Shown: positions 1 through 13,100 of the stretch, piece by piece
Numbering within the stretch: the first letter of the stretch is position 1
Layout of the letters: every line of letters starts with the position of its first letter
Source of the DNA: Archegozetes longisetosus
Lineage: Eukaryota; Arthropoda; Arachnida; Sarcoptiformes; Trhypochthoniidae
DNA length: 64,000 bases
Direction: 5' to 3'
Assembly: GCA_018873245.2 (NCBI GenBank)
Contig: JAEMBT020000008.1
Location: forward strand, 15,748,090 to 15,812,089
Program-made: the position numbers and the translations under genes
Notes under the pieces: generated by a model
Database searches by the model: none
Seen by the model: only the letters and a program-made list of their open reading frames with translations
What the model was told of the DNA's origin: nothing

Positions 1-1015
1 TAAGGACAACGTTTTCCTGTTTATCAAATATTTTTAGAGAAGAAAAGCATTACACAGATAGAGATATTTTTGTTGTTTTGAGCTAAACTGTTACAAAGAG
101 AACTCTTTCGGCTATAATCCATTCTCTCTAACTTTTATATTATAACAAGACTTCCACTAAATGAAGAGAAAATTGTACACTCAATTATGTTTCCATACTT
201 TTTCATAATAAAGCTACCCTAGGTCCCAAAAGGTTCAATTATTTTTGATACAAACTATGTTTGGAGTGATTGCATCTTCTCTATAGAAGGTTTATCACAA
301 ACTAAATCTACTGATTTATAGTGAGCTCCATTTCTATCAATAATTTTCAGTGCTTTTATACTAACAGACATTAGAATCTAATTAGACTTTTCAATCTTCA
401 CACTATAACTAAAATTGCACGAAAAACTATATCTTTGCTCAATCTGTTTTCATAAATTAAAATATTGCGATAGCATGCGGTTGCGGTGCGGGCTAAAAGT
501 GTGCGGTTCACAAAAAGCGTATTTGCATTGCTCTAAAAAGTACTAACTCGCGAGTTTGTGGTGCGGTTCAGTTGAAAACTTGCCTTAAATTGAACTGACA
601 ATATGTTTATGACGTTTAAAAGGTTTTCTGTTATACTGAAACTTGAGTTCATATTTACAATTTTGCATTGTGTAGCTCACGATTTGTGAGCGCTTCTGTA
701 ACTTTTCTCACAACAGCGCCACATCGAGAAGGTTTCAAATCTGAACTAATCTCTTTGATTAACTCGTAAGTAAACTATTCTTTTACTAATGCTTACTCTT
801 ATACTGTACTAATTTAATAATACTAATTAACTAAATTTATATTCTCATGTTTTGAGTTCACTTTTTAAGAGTGGTTGCCATAAATTATAATTAAACGGTT
901 AAGTTTAACACCATTTAAACTTTTGATGTTGCAGTCAATAAGACATTTGTTAACAATACAAACCATACGCACAACTTTGAATATTGACTATTTTTTATTT
1001 GAAATTAATTAATTT
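1..1015. other. Intergenic, no gene seen; contains TGCGGT-rich repeat
   Basis: I see no coding exon in this AT-rich stretch. The only structure is a GC-richer patch near 470-570 with several TGCGGT motifs, listed separately as a dispersed repeat. Confidence 0.5.
470..570 (+). repeat. Dispersed TGCGGT-rich repeat, copy 1
   Basis: The patch carries four TGCGGT motifs in an otherwise AT-rich background. An 18-base stretch at 525-542 is an exact reverse complement of 8371-8388, and 554-569 matches the reverse complement of 8319-8334 at 14 of 16 bases, in the same relative order. So two copies of one repeat family lie in opposite orientation about 7.8 kb apart. Motif-rich subterminal arrays of this kind are typical of non-autonomous DNA transposons, but I cannot see clean terminal inverted repeats or a target duplication, so the class is not determined. 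Confidence 0.55.
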
Positions 1016-1204
1016 TTACTCATACAATGTGGGAGAAAGTGCTTGAACTTTGAATCTAAAGCCAGTTTCTTCTTGATCGAGTGCAACGTACAGACACACC
1101 CACTCTTCTTGTGGTTTCGTTAGCTTCAAGTTATGAACTATAGAATTACATAACAATTCAGATAAGTTTATGAACGGCTTGAAAAGTTTCGATAAAGTAG
1201 TCAT
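1016..1204 (-). CDS. Possible small protein, 62 aa, unrecognised
   Basis: An ATG-to-stop frame codes for 62 residues, including EEWVCLYVALDQEETGFRF, which alternates charged and hydrophobic residues like a folded beta-rich protein and is less biased to Lys/Asn/Ile/Phe than random frames of this AT-rich DNA. No signal peptide or membrane span is evident. I do not recognise the family. It could be a single-exon gene, the last exon of a gene whose upstream exons lie to the right, or chance. It lies about 2.9 kb upstream of the bitesize-like gene on the other strand. Confidence 0.3.
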   Translation of the reverse strand: MTTLSKLFKPFINLSELLCNSIVHNLKLTKPQEEWVCLYVALDQEETGFRFKVQALSPTLYE

Positions 1205-4151
1205 AGTTTTTATTGTTTAAAGTAGTTTAGTTTCTATGATCGAACTTCGGATGCAAAACAAAGCAATCAAACGCTTATCTATTTTTTCATCAACAAACGA
1301 TAGGCGAAACACTTGTTGATCATATGTGACCTATTCTTCTATTCTATTAATTTTCAGAAGTGAAAAACTGTTTTTGCAGCTTTTACAGTTCGCCATAAAT
1401 TTGATCCTCAATTCGCAAAATACATTACTATTGAAACATTACTTATGCTAAAATTGAATGATTAAATGCTTTTAATTCATGATTTTTCATTTGCAAGCTG
1501 TTCAAAAATATTTTACTCAATTTATTCTAAGAACTTTGATATTTTAACAGAGCATTCAAATAAATAATGATGATTTGCAGCTCCACGCTTAGCAAAAATA
1601 CAGGGTATATCTATCTATCTATCTGCATGGACAGCATAAAAAATTGTAAAATTTAAAGTTTATTCTATCTCAGTTAGAGTATAATAACTCATAGAGTCAC
1701 CTAAAACAGTGTTGTAACCCAAAAAATGATTGAATCGAAATAAGAATGACTAGACAAAAAAATTGAAGGGTATATCATTTTCAAACAAACAATCAGTTCT
1801 AGCTAACAATATACGGAAGAAAAGTTTATTGATCTTTATTATAAATTTTAATTTCGGTATTTGCATAACTATTAAGCTATAGTTGAGTCAGTTGATTGCG
1901 TAACTAAAGAGGATAGTTATTTTTCTTCCGTTTTAATCAATCTGACAATCATATCTTCAACCATTGCAACAAAATAAGCGAAAACCTAACCAATAGTGAC
2001 TCAATTTCACCATTAATAATCAAACAGTTGGTTATCTTGAACTTTTTCATAATTTTAATTTAGAATTAGGTTTAATTGAATCGATTAAATACAAGATACT
2101 AGACCCAAAAAGAGCATAATATGAGTCTACACTAGTTTGAAAAAGTTTAGCTCAAGTATTTACTTAGTACTGATATGATTGAAACACGAGCACAATAGAA
2201 AGCTATTAAATTTTGATTGTCCAACAACAAAGTACTAATTATACAATCAGCTTATATCCTGTAAATTTAAAATAAAGCGCTCAATCAATTATCCAATGCT
2301 TCGATAAGCATCAAACGATATCCGAATTGAATAAAGCTTAAATTTGGGTCAAATAAAATTGATTTATCTGCATTAGAACAAATAGCAATCCATTTCTAAA
2401 CTTATCCGTAGTTTATATGATACGTGAGCCAAAAATCGAAACACATGATCGAGATTAGAGACTCTTCAAGCGAAAAATCTGAATAACAAGTTTTAATTTT
2501 CTATTATTTGATTCGCAAGGACAAAATATTCATTTTTATTCATTTCTTCGATTAATCAAATTTACTATTTATGTCAGATGTGATTTTTGTGAATAAAGGT
2601 CTGTTGATTAGCGGTATTTTATAGTCCATCGAAATTGTTTCTGCTCAAGTTAAGCATTCAATTTGGGTTATTATATTCAAGTTCTGGTTCAATATGTTCC
2701 AAATTTAGTTATTCTTTAGAAAAATCAGAGTAATTATGTTGGAAATTAGTTATTTAGTGAGATATGAACAAAGGAAACGTAAGTCGTAAGTTTATATTCT
2801 GTAATATAAAGCTTGAAAGGAGTTGTCAGGTTCTTAACTTGTATGAATCGGAAAAGCAATTGAGCACTTGATTTCTGCACAAATATATTATTATAGTGTT
2901 ATTGAAAAAAGTGCACTTCTATGGTTGAGCGCTTCGATTTATGGTCTGTTGCCGTGTCTTCAGGTATAACCGGTTTTAGGGGCTATAACTTTTAACTTGG
3001 ACTCCAACCAACACATTCTCACTTGAGTTTACTTTTCTGTTTTCTTTGTCATGTTTCAGATATGTTTTTGCGCATATTATTGTCTGGGAAAATGAGAAAG
3101 TTCTGCAGTTCTACTGGTCCAGTAATGTTTAGATTATAAAATAGTTTGAAAAGTTATCTAATTTTGGCAAAAAAATTGTCAACAGCAACCATTTTTGAAA
3201 TGTGAACCCAAAGCAAAGCATGTCTCACATTCTTTTGTGATAAACAATATCTATTTTTTCGAAAATGTTTTGCAAAACTGAGGTAACAAAATATTTGATT
3301 CAAAATCAAGTCAAATGAAGACCACTCGAAATGTGTTGTTATTCTGAAAACTTTATTGACGGATAGAGACATAATAAAATGTATTATTTATCTATCGACT
3401 GACTCATAACAAAATGATTTATCTGAACAAGTTGTTGTTATTATTAACGAGTGCTTATAAGATATTAGAACTCTTTCATTTTATTGGACAACATTGACAA
3501 CAATTTGTGTACATGCAAGTTGTTTCCAAATAAACTATTAGTACTGGGCTCTAGTCTTCATTATTAATAACAAACCATATCATCAGAAAGATAATCCAAG
3601 TATCAGATTATAAGGATTTAACAGTCGATTGATGGTCTTTCTATTATTAGTCTAGAATAAGTTGCAATGAATATTTTAGTGTACAATTTGATGACAGACT
3701 CGTGCCTGGAAGACGTAGTTAATCTAAATTGCAATAGAAAAATTTATAAGTAGTTCATGAGAATTTCATATATGAAAGTACAGAAATGAACAGTTGTATT
3801 GACGAAGTTGTTTATATACTGTTGAATCTGTGCAGTTTGTTCTAAAAAAGACAAAATATTGTAAAGCTTAAAAATAATCTCTCAAATTACTTTAGTATAA
3901 ACTAATGGTACAAGCTCTAGTTTCAAATTAGATATATTAAGAACTAAACAGATTCAATGCAATACGAATGAATATTAATCCTCATAAAATTATTTAGATC
4001 GAAAGAATAAATGTTTGCGTATGGATCATAAAAGTTGACTTGTAAAAGTACTAAACGCGTTATTCCTCATTTCATTTGTGCGCCAAAGCATTAGCTAAAA
4101 GTTTGAAACTTAAAGAGGAGGAAAATTGTAAACTATTAAGTTAAAAGTTAG
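1205..4151. other. Region upstream of the bitesize-like gene
   Basis: No coding exon that I can support. It includes a short TATC microsatellite (about 1607-1624). It may hold the promoter and 5' exons of the bitesize-like gene, because that gene's first recognisable exon has no ATG at its open 5' edge; none can be picked by eye. Confidence 0.4.
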
Positions 4152-7100
4152 TTGAAACGAGCCTATAATAAGACTCTTTCAGATTTAGGTGTTCCCCTAG
4201 CTCATGTCGGACTTGAACAGCCATGTGGTGGAACCGAGTGTTTTCTGTTGCCTACCTGTATAACCCATATATCAGAACAAGTGAAACAAGAGCAACAGAT
4301 CAATGTAAACAAATATGATTTCAGCAAATATGAATACAACTGCAATGAGGTCGTCGCTAAGAGTCAATATAACTTTCAGACTGAGCTACGAGGCTTAGGC
4401 TCCAGATCCAGATCTTATTATTATTTATACGGATCAGTGAATAGATGTGATGCTTGTGACGGCTGTGACAAAGATATGGCCTGTGAATTCTCGCCAAATT
4501 CAACCAATAGAGACGAAGAAACACAATTGTCTTATTTAAACAATTATTGTGAAAAGCTTGTCAGCCAAGCCTTCATCAGTGCCAACGCTCAGATCAATCA
4601 GTTAAGATCTATGAATGTTGACTACAATCATATTGAGTACTATCAAATGAGTATTGGACCAGTCACAACAAGTGTGAGAAACAATGAGTTACCCTATTTA
4701 AGTGTTTTTAATCAAGAGCAAAATACTGACTATTTATCTGAATCTGAACTAGACATCAATCCACTCAATAATTATCATAGCAATAATATTGAGCAAATTG
4801 ATGAAAGATCTGTCTCTAACTTAGAAAAATATTTTACTTGTTCCCTTGAAGAGGAAGTAATTGAGAGGCGAATAATACCTCCCTATACTCACTTTGCTAG
4901 TATGTCTCCATTTTCTGATAACGAGGAATGGGTTCAAGATAATAACCAACTTTTAGAAACTAGTGTCGATATCAGTAGATGTACTGAAATCGAGTTAGAT
5001 TTAGATGGAATAGAGACTGGAAATATGAGCGATGCCTCCACTTCATCTGAAGAAGGATTATTCTCAACACCAAACACAAGTTATGCGCCACGACAACAAA
5101 CTGTTTACGGCAATCCGTTGGCATATTCTTTGCATACTATAGTTGAGGAAAGTTGCGAAGAGAGTGAACGCGATTCGACCAGACCCTCATCACCGGCCGG
5201 TGATGTTGAACAAAATGGCAACGAATCGGAAAAGTTTTTTAGTTATGCGATCAGTCACAATAATCAAAGTAAACGTGACTCGTGGTCTAACAGTGAGGCT
5301 GAAAGCATTGATAGTCTTTCAGAGACTTCAGAGCCCGCGCCCAGTGCAGATTTTAACGATAATGACACCGATGACGCATATTTGGCATCATCGCGATTAG
5401 AGAAATACTTCACATCAGGTCTCTTAGGCTCCGGTGCCTTCAACTATCCAGATGATTGTGAGTTTGCTGATGAAAGTGATTGTGACTCGTCGAAACCATC
5501 GCTTGAACTGTTAGATTCTTGTGAGAATGGGATCGAAGAAAGAAAAACTTCTTTCGATGAGGAAAATTATGACACATTGAAAAGAAATAGTAGCTGTAAA
5601 AAAGACAATCCTAATGATGAAACTGTTGAAGTGGATAAACAGGTCAGTCATGTTAAGATGACTCGTCAAATGAGTGAATCTCATAAATCAAAACAAATTG
5701 AATCGTCTAATTGTCGACTAAATGAAACAAAATGTGAAACTAAATCAAATGAATCTCAAAGAGAGAATGTGAGTGAAAATAATGACAGTCAAACATTAAA
5801 TGATCAAAATAGTTGTAAATCTCCAGTTGAGCCTAAAAATAAGGCTCAAATGGACGACGACGTGACCACATTCATGAATAAGTTATTGTCTCATATGTCT
5901 AATTTTAACCGCATTGTTCCCGAAGAACAAATAAAAGATAGGGACGAGTCAGTTAGTGATACAGGTCCCAGACAATTGACAAATGAGAACCCGTTGCCGT
6001 CATTAAAAGTGCTCGAATCTCAAATTGCACGCCTTATGGAAGCCGTATCTCCGGCTACTCTTTCATCTTCAGATAATAGTAGCACTTATACGAGCAGTAC
6101 TATTGGCAGTAATAATAGCGATTACGGCAGTGACACTCTTGAAAGTGATGACGAAGAAGGAAAGGAAAACAAAGACGGCGATCAAAGAAGGAATACATTA
6201 ATGAATAGGAGAGATTCAACTAGAAATTCTGGCGGTAGTTCCGATTCGACTATTTCCGAAGAAACTGTCTATATTTGTAAACAATTGATGTCATCGCTTA
6301 AGAAACTGACTGAAATCGCATTTAATGACAACTGCAATGCTACCAAAGAGAAAGATATAGAGTCAGCAACGGTTTCCGCGCCTTCAGATGTAGCGAAGGC
6401 CCGAATGTATATTCGGGACCAAATAGTGGCATTAATGCATACCGTGAAGAGTTCGAGTCGCAATACTTCACCACTTCGTGAAAGAAAAATGAGTCAAACG
6501 CCGTTCAATCATCAAACCATAGATTGTGATAATCTTGGAGGAGATAGCAGTGATTGCGGTGATATGAGTCCTAAAATTGGAGGGATCAGCAAAAAGAAAA
6601 CTCCATCAGAATCAGGGTCTGAGACAACTTGCTCAGCGAGTGTTAGTATTCCAAGTTACGATGATTCTGATCACACGCCAACTGAATCAGAGATTTCTCA
6701 CGAAATGGAAGAACTTTTTGCATTACTTGACTGTTCGAATAAAGATAATTATAGTGGAAATCTGAACGAGTCTAATTTGATAGGTATAGCAACGCGGCCA
6801 TCAAGTGATGACGATAGAGCTTCGCTTAAGAGCTGGGAAGCCCGTATCTCACTGTTTGCCAAAGTTCAAGCTGCCGAAGAAAATAGTGATAATTACACGA
6901 ATAAATGCAGTGAATCTAACTCAGCAATCGCTTCAATACAGCGAACTGCAACTCCCAATAAGTCACAAGAAATTACAGTCAATGGTAAAGAAATCAAACA
7001 TAGGTCTAGTGAAGAACCAGCAAATCAAAGCAATAACAATAATCAATGCAGCAGCAATTGTAATAATTTAGGACTTATGCCAATTGGGCACAAGACAGTA

Positions 7101-10100
7101 GTGAAAATTGATGACATGAACAGAACTGATAGTTTGTCGCCTTTATTTGATTCGTTAAAAGACCGCAGTTTTTCAAGCGATAGTGTATCTAGTGTACAAA
7201 CAGTTAAAGCAAGATTTAGTAATATTGCCACAGCCTCTACATCAGAGATAAGCTCTGATGGCACTCAATCTACTTCTAGATTAGCTATTGATGAAGACGA
7301 TCAAGAAGAAGTTGACACTAATCTGTCAACGAATGCACTCAGAAAGTCATTCAACGCTAAGGAGAAGGCCTCGAGTGAAGATAATCTTCTTGTCGCTAAC
7401 TTAATGACGGCTCCGACCAAAGCTAATGTTACCACAAAGTCTGCGGGTAATATTTCTGAATTGGATGCCAACTGTAATAAGAGTACGTTCCGCGATACCG
7501 GATATTATTCTTTTAAATCATCTGAAGAGAGTATCAAAAGTCTAGACGAATCTGTCAGCAATGCAAATACTACCACATCCAGAGCTTTCTCTGCTTCAAC
7601 TCTACCTCACGTAAGACAACCCAAATCTGAGACCATCGAAGAAGTCGACGAGGAATCAGATTTAGCTAAAATGCCGACCAAACGACTCTTCACTCCATCA
7701 TCACATCATTCAGCAAAAGGACATTCCTTTAGTTCGCCAAACATTCCCGACGATGTGTTCTCAGGTTCGCGCTCGAGTTCATTGCCACTGAATGCTCGAA
7801 ACAAAGTGACATCAACTCAACCGCCATCGATTCCCCATCGATCACGTTCTTCTTTCTTTTCAACTTCAGGCGTATTGCGTAAGCTAACAGCTCTTCGCGG
7901 AGGTAAGATTTTTATGATTTCATTTATTTAGGTGCCACATCACTTTGGCTTCAACTCTTATCTCAAACTATTCTCTATTACTATCATCATATAAAACCAA
8001 TTTAGCAAATATGTCTCAAAATAAACAATAATAATCTTGAAACAAGATTTTCCGTTCGGGAACTTAGATACCTGTGTGCTGTTTCAAGATATCAAATGGT
8101 ATCTGTTATTGTTGTTAAGGTTTTTCAGGTATTTCAGTTGTGTCTTAAACTCGAGAACTCGAGTAATAAAGTATGCACTAATTTGTTTCAAATAACGTTA
8201 AATCTCATTATTTTGGTATTTGAGTGACTTTCTAGAGTTGACTCATGTGTCGGTTGTAATAAACTACTGATAAAAAAGAGTTTGTTCGCTGTTAATGTGG
8301 GAAATGAAATTTTTGCGTAAACCGCATCACAAACTGCCATAACTTTAAACCGCACTGAAAAATCAAAGCTTACTTTTTAGAGCAATGCGTTTCAACTTAA
8401 TTTCTAACCATTAATTTTTCAAATTCAGATTAATATTCCTTTGTGAAGGATTATGAACGCAGAACCGTTTAAAATCTAATTTGTTCATTTACACGAAAGG
8501 GGAAAGTAGGACAAAATTGCAAGACATCAGGGAAAATATGTTAAAGGGTTTAAATGGAAAATGTTTAGCGGCACCGCAAACCGCGTGGCTTAGCGTAATC
8601 AAAATCCAAATTCAAACTATTCTGATTGCAGTTAAACCGCAGTTCTATTTGGTCCTATCGTAAACTGAAGAACAAAAAACTAAGTTTAGTTGATTATCTA
8701 AATTACTAACTATAACTATTGATTGTACTAATTGTCACTGTTTTGAGTTTGACTAATCTTTGGTTGACTTTTGTATAATATAACGTTTACGCGATACGCA
8801 CATTGAATTAGCGCTTGCAGGATATTAAAAAATAACTCCTAATGCCTCGATCGCAACGTAACAAGATTTAGGAAGTTTCCTAATGATAACAACGTGATTC
8901 TAGGAATGACTCAATCCCTCAAATAAAACTTCACTTAAACTAGAGTTAAAGTGAAAACAAAATTTATATTCACGTAAGAAGTTAATCTGTGTTCGTTTTT
9001 GTTATGTTTCGTAATCTCTATCAACTCAATCGCTATTGATTGCAGAAATGTCTGTTAGCAATTAATTACTAAACTGCTAATTGCATTTGTCAAGCATTTT
9101 TGGCATATATTCAATTGCATCAATACGACTCTTATTACAAACTTTAGTCTTTAATCTTGTTTTTGACATAACATTCTTATTGAGTTACATTTCCTTGGTC
9201 TGGCAATCGTAGTCGATATTACTTTATATTACACAAACACATTTTAGCCAGTTACGGGTTTACATTTAAACAGTATAATGAACGATTATATTAAAGTATA
9301 ATTTATAATACGAACACAATATCTTTATTAGTTTTATAACATGAGAAGCATTTATAATTTGATCAATCTGATCTTCATTCAGGAACTAGTTGTTAGTTAT
9401 TGCCCGCAAAATAACACTAAGACCTATTATACGAATATGAAACGAAATAATAGTATATTTAAGGCTAGAAATGATTGCCTGGAATCTCAATTTCATGAAT
9501 GAGTGCTCAGATTAAAAGCGAATATTAATGTATTATTGTGTGGCAGGACGATTGCGAAGCATTCGATTTAGTAAATACATGTATTTATTTACCATTTCTA
9601 ATAGAGTACAAAACAAGTATGACCTAATAAGCCAGGTTTAAATAAGATTTTAATAAAGTCCTCAATAACGCGATGCCTTTCTATTTAATGTCAAATTCAC
9701 CGAAGCGTTGCTCAAAATACTCATTTTGTTCGTTGTTTCTTAATTGCTTTAATGGTCATTGTCTTTCATTCGAACGACCTCTTTCTCGTTCCTAAATTAG
9801 TCAAAAGCATTCTTTGATTCAAATCTCGGTCAATACAAGTTTGACTAAATTTGTTTGAATCACACTTTGTATTCAAATCGAAAGTAATTAGCTTGACGCT
9901 AACACCAGTCTAGACCTTTTAGTTATCTTTGTGTTGATAGGAAAATAACATTGACGTTCATTTCTATCTAGATTGTTAGGTTTTAATGTAAATTAATTAA
10001 AATCTAGTCATATGAAATGTGTTTTCGAGAGATATCTCGAGCATATTTCGCGTAAAATATTTATTTCCATTAAAGTATATATCATTTGATTCTTGTATGA

Positions 10101-13100
10101 TTATAAAAGAGCTTTCAACTTTTGGTATCAATTTTCAACAATTTTAATGTTTAGCCTTCAGAAAGTAGTAGAAATTAGGAATTATATTAAAGTGGATTTC
10201 AAAAGCAGGTTAAACATTAAAAATAACTTTAAAATTATTATTAAGCGTACTAAAGAGTGATCATTTTTCTGAATAGATATTTTTATCAAATAGATATTGA
10301 GAATCTGAATAAATAAGTCTGAATTGCGATTACTCGATTGTTTATTATAATCTCTTTTGAGAACTGTCTAGTTCCCAGAGTGCTCACAGAGCACAAGTTA
10401 CAAATCTCTTAAGGGTATGACTACCGAAACGAGTTACAGTTTATTGAATTGAGTTAAAATGTAAATTACAAAGCGCCTCAAAAGCAAAATTAATGCTTAA
10501 TTGTGTTACGCTTAATTGATTCCAACAATTGACGCGAACCATAGCTCCTCCAACGACTTGATAGTAGCTTTTTAATGCATTTAAGCATTTTAAAATTCAA
10601 TTTAATCGTAATTTAATGCTTTTGTGATAATTTTTCGCTTGATTTGTGCGCTTCCACCGCTCGACTTTCAGACCAAAACTTAACCAATGCTAACGATGTG
10701 CGTAAGTTCATTAAATCTGAACGCAACCAAACGAAATGAGCATTCCTTAGGAAAAGTGAATCATTATCATTTTATCAAATTATGTACTTTATAATAGGTA
10801 ATGCCTTATATGATGTAAATTAAGAATAGAAAGAGCTTTTTAAAGTTGACAAATCACAAGCAAATCTATCGTCAAATGAGGTCAGAAACTAATTTATTCT
10901 GAAAGATTACTCTTAAACTAAGTACATTCATCAAATCGATTGTAATGCACATCAGCTCATTTATCTATTACCATACCATGATCGTTTCTCTCAAGTTTAT
11001 TAATAACTTGAAATTTATTCCTTTTCTGTGCCACTGACTGAGAAAAGACTTATTTTCGTAAGAGTCAAAAAGCAATTTTGAATTTTTTTATCTATTAAAA
11101 ACGAAATTTGTTTAGTAATTTGAATTGAGTGAAGGCCAGCATTATAAAAGTGTGAAACTACTTCCTTGTTTCATAATTTTAATTATATTTTCTACTTTAT
11201 GGTGAGTTTCGTGAAAAAGCAATTGCAACATAATTATTCACACTAACACTCATTGCTGTATCTAATTATATATTTACTAATAAACCGTGAAAACCAAAGT
11301 CTTTTTGCAAAAATACCTTGAGTAGTTTTTAGCATATGTTAAGTTTAGGAAGAAGTTATGAGTTCGTACTGTCTCTTAGATATAATAAGTTATGACATTA
11401 AAAGTAAGAAAAGTCAATAACTTGCTCGTACTATGTTTTGTAGGCACGCTTTTCGTATTTCTAGAATATGCTTCAAAAGTCAGACTAAATCATAATTCTA
11501 TTTGACTTAAATCAGATTCAATACTGCTCTCTAATAAGGCGTAAAATCTTCATTTAATGTAATTTGAAACCTTCAAAAGAATGAGAAAGGGATTAAATAA
11601 TGTTGGCGAATGTTTTTTAAGTTTTGACTTGTCAACAAAGTTTAAGAATGTTGCGCTTAAATCTCATACACAAGTAATATAAAAGTTAAGCCTTCTGCAG
11701 TGAACATTCAAAAATTGGAAGCTTTTTCAATAATGGCTTCTTACACTTTAAATATAATTAAACTTTTGTTGCTATATCTAAGTTAATTGAATGAGATGCA
11801 AAAAATTCAAACTAACTTATTGAAATTGAAAATTAATTGCGCATACGCTTAACTATGATTGAAAGTGGCGCTGACTGTGGCGCGTAGGTATACATCTTCT
11901 TAATACGATAGCTTATTTCTCAAACATAAGTCAATTGGTTTTGACTCCAAGATTTTGCCTATACCTAACGAGTATTTTACTCTCCACCAACATAGTATCA
12001 GCTTAACTGTAGATTTAGTATAGAAAAGCCTTCCCATATCCTGCTTTTTCAAATAGATATTCAATTCTGAAGACTATTTCATATTTATATTACTGAGACT
12101 GAAATTGAATTGAAACTAGAATCGAATGCATGCAACATCAAAAGAGTAACTACTGATAGTATCAGTAAAAAGTATAGATAAAAGCGATGTATTTTCACGT
12201 TTTTCTAAGTTTCTTCAATTTATTTTTTGCTGTAATATAAAAGCAAAGTTTGGGTTTCTGGTAATCTTAAAAGCTTTTAAATCCTAACATAATATTATAT
12301 TTCTATATGATATATATGTATGATTTAAGCCAGAAGTCAAAACTGTTTGGAAAGTTACAGGTATGCAATATTTGATGTGAAATCTAATAAGTGAGCACTA
12401 TCTAACTTGTTTAAATGGATAGAAAAAGTCAGAACCTCATTACTGCTCCTGATGATTGCACAAATACAAACTGGTATTAAGTTAATTATCCTTTTAGACT
12501 GAATGGTAGTTTAGTTTTAGTGGAGTGTTTTCTATTGAAAGTATTGATTTTCACCTGTTGTTCGGAACAATACTGCATCAAATTATTTATTAGAAAGTAT
12601 TCATCAAAATTTAAACAAAATCAGAGTTCTATATCTCCGATCCAATGATAACGATTTGTTCGCAAACGCTTACGTCAAATACTAACCAATAATTAATGAA
12701 TGAACTAATCAGGTAATTAAACTTTCAAATAAAATGTTATCAAATCTCTGAAGGATTTACAGAACTGTTTATTTATTGATAAACTTTGGGCCTCACGATC
12801 TTTCTAAACTCAGACATAAATTAAGCGTTTACTTGGACTGTTCAGAATTTAAACCTTGTAATATTCAAGTTATAAGTTATGACATACTGGGAGAGCGAAA
12901 GACTATTTCCTTTTAGATCAAAGCATTACATTTGTAGGAAAATAAGAATATGAAATAAACTTATGAGTTTTATTTGATGAAAAATGGCTTGCGCCGCTTC
13001 TTAAAGACGTTTGACCAACTTTGAAATTGACATAAGTGTTATTTATACTTTCTACTTTCAAAACTTATAAATGTCAATAAAAATAAATGATTACTTCGTT

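Noticed and set aside
8481..8663. 60-residue plus-strand frame in the bitesize intron
   Set aside because: Overlaps the TGCGGT-rich repeat; no protein family features.
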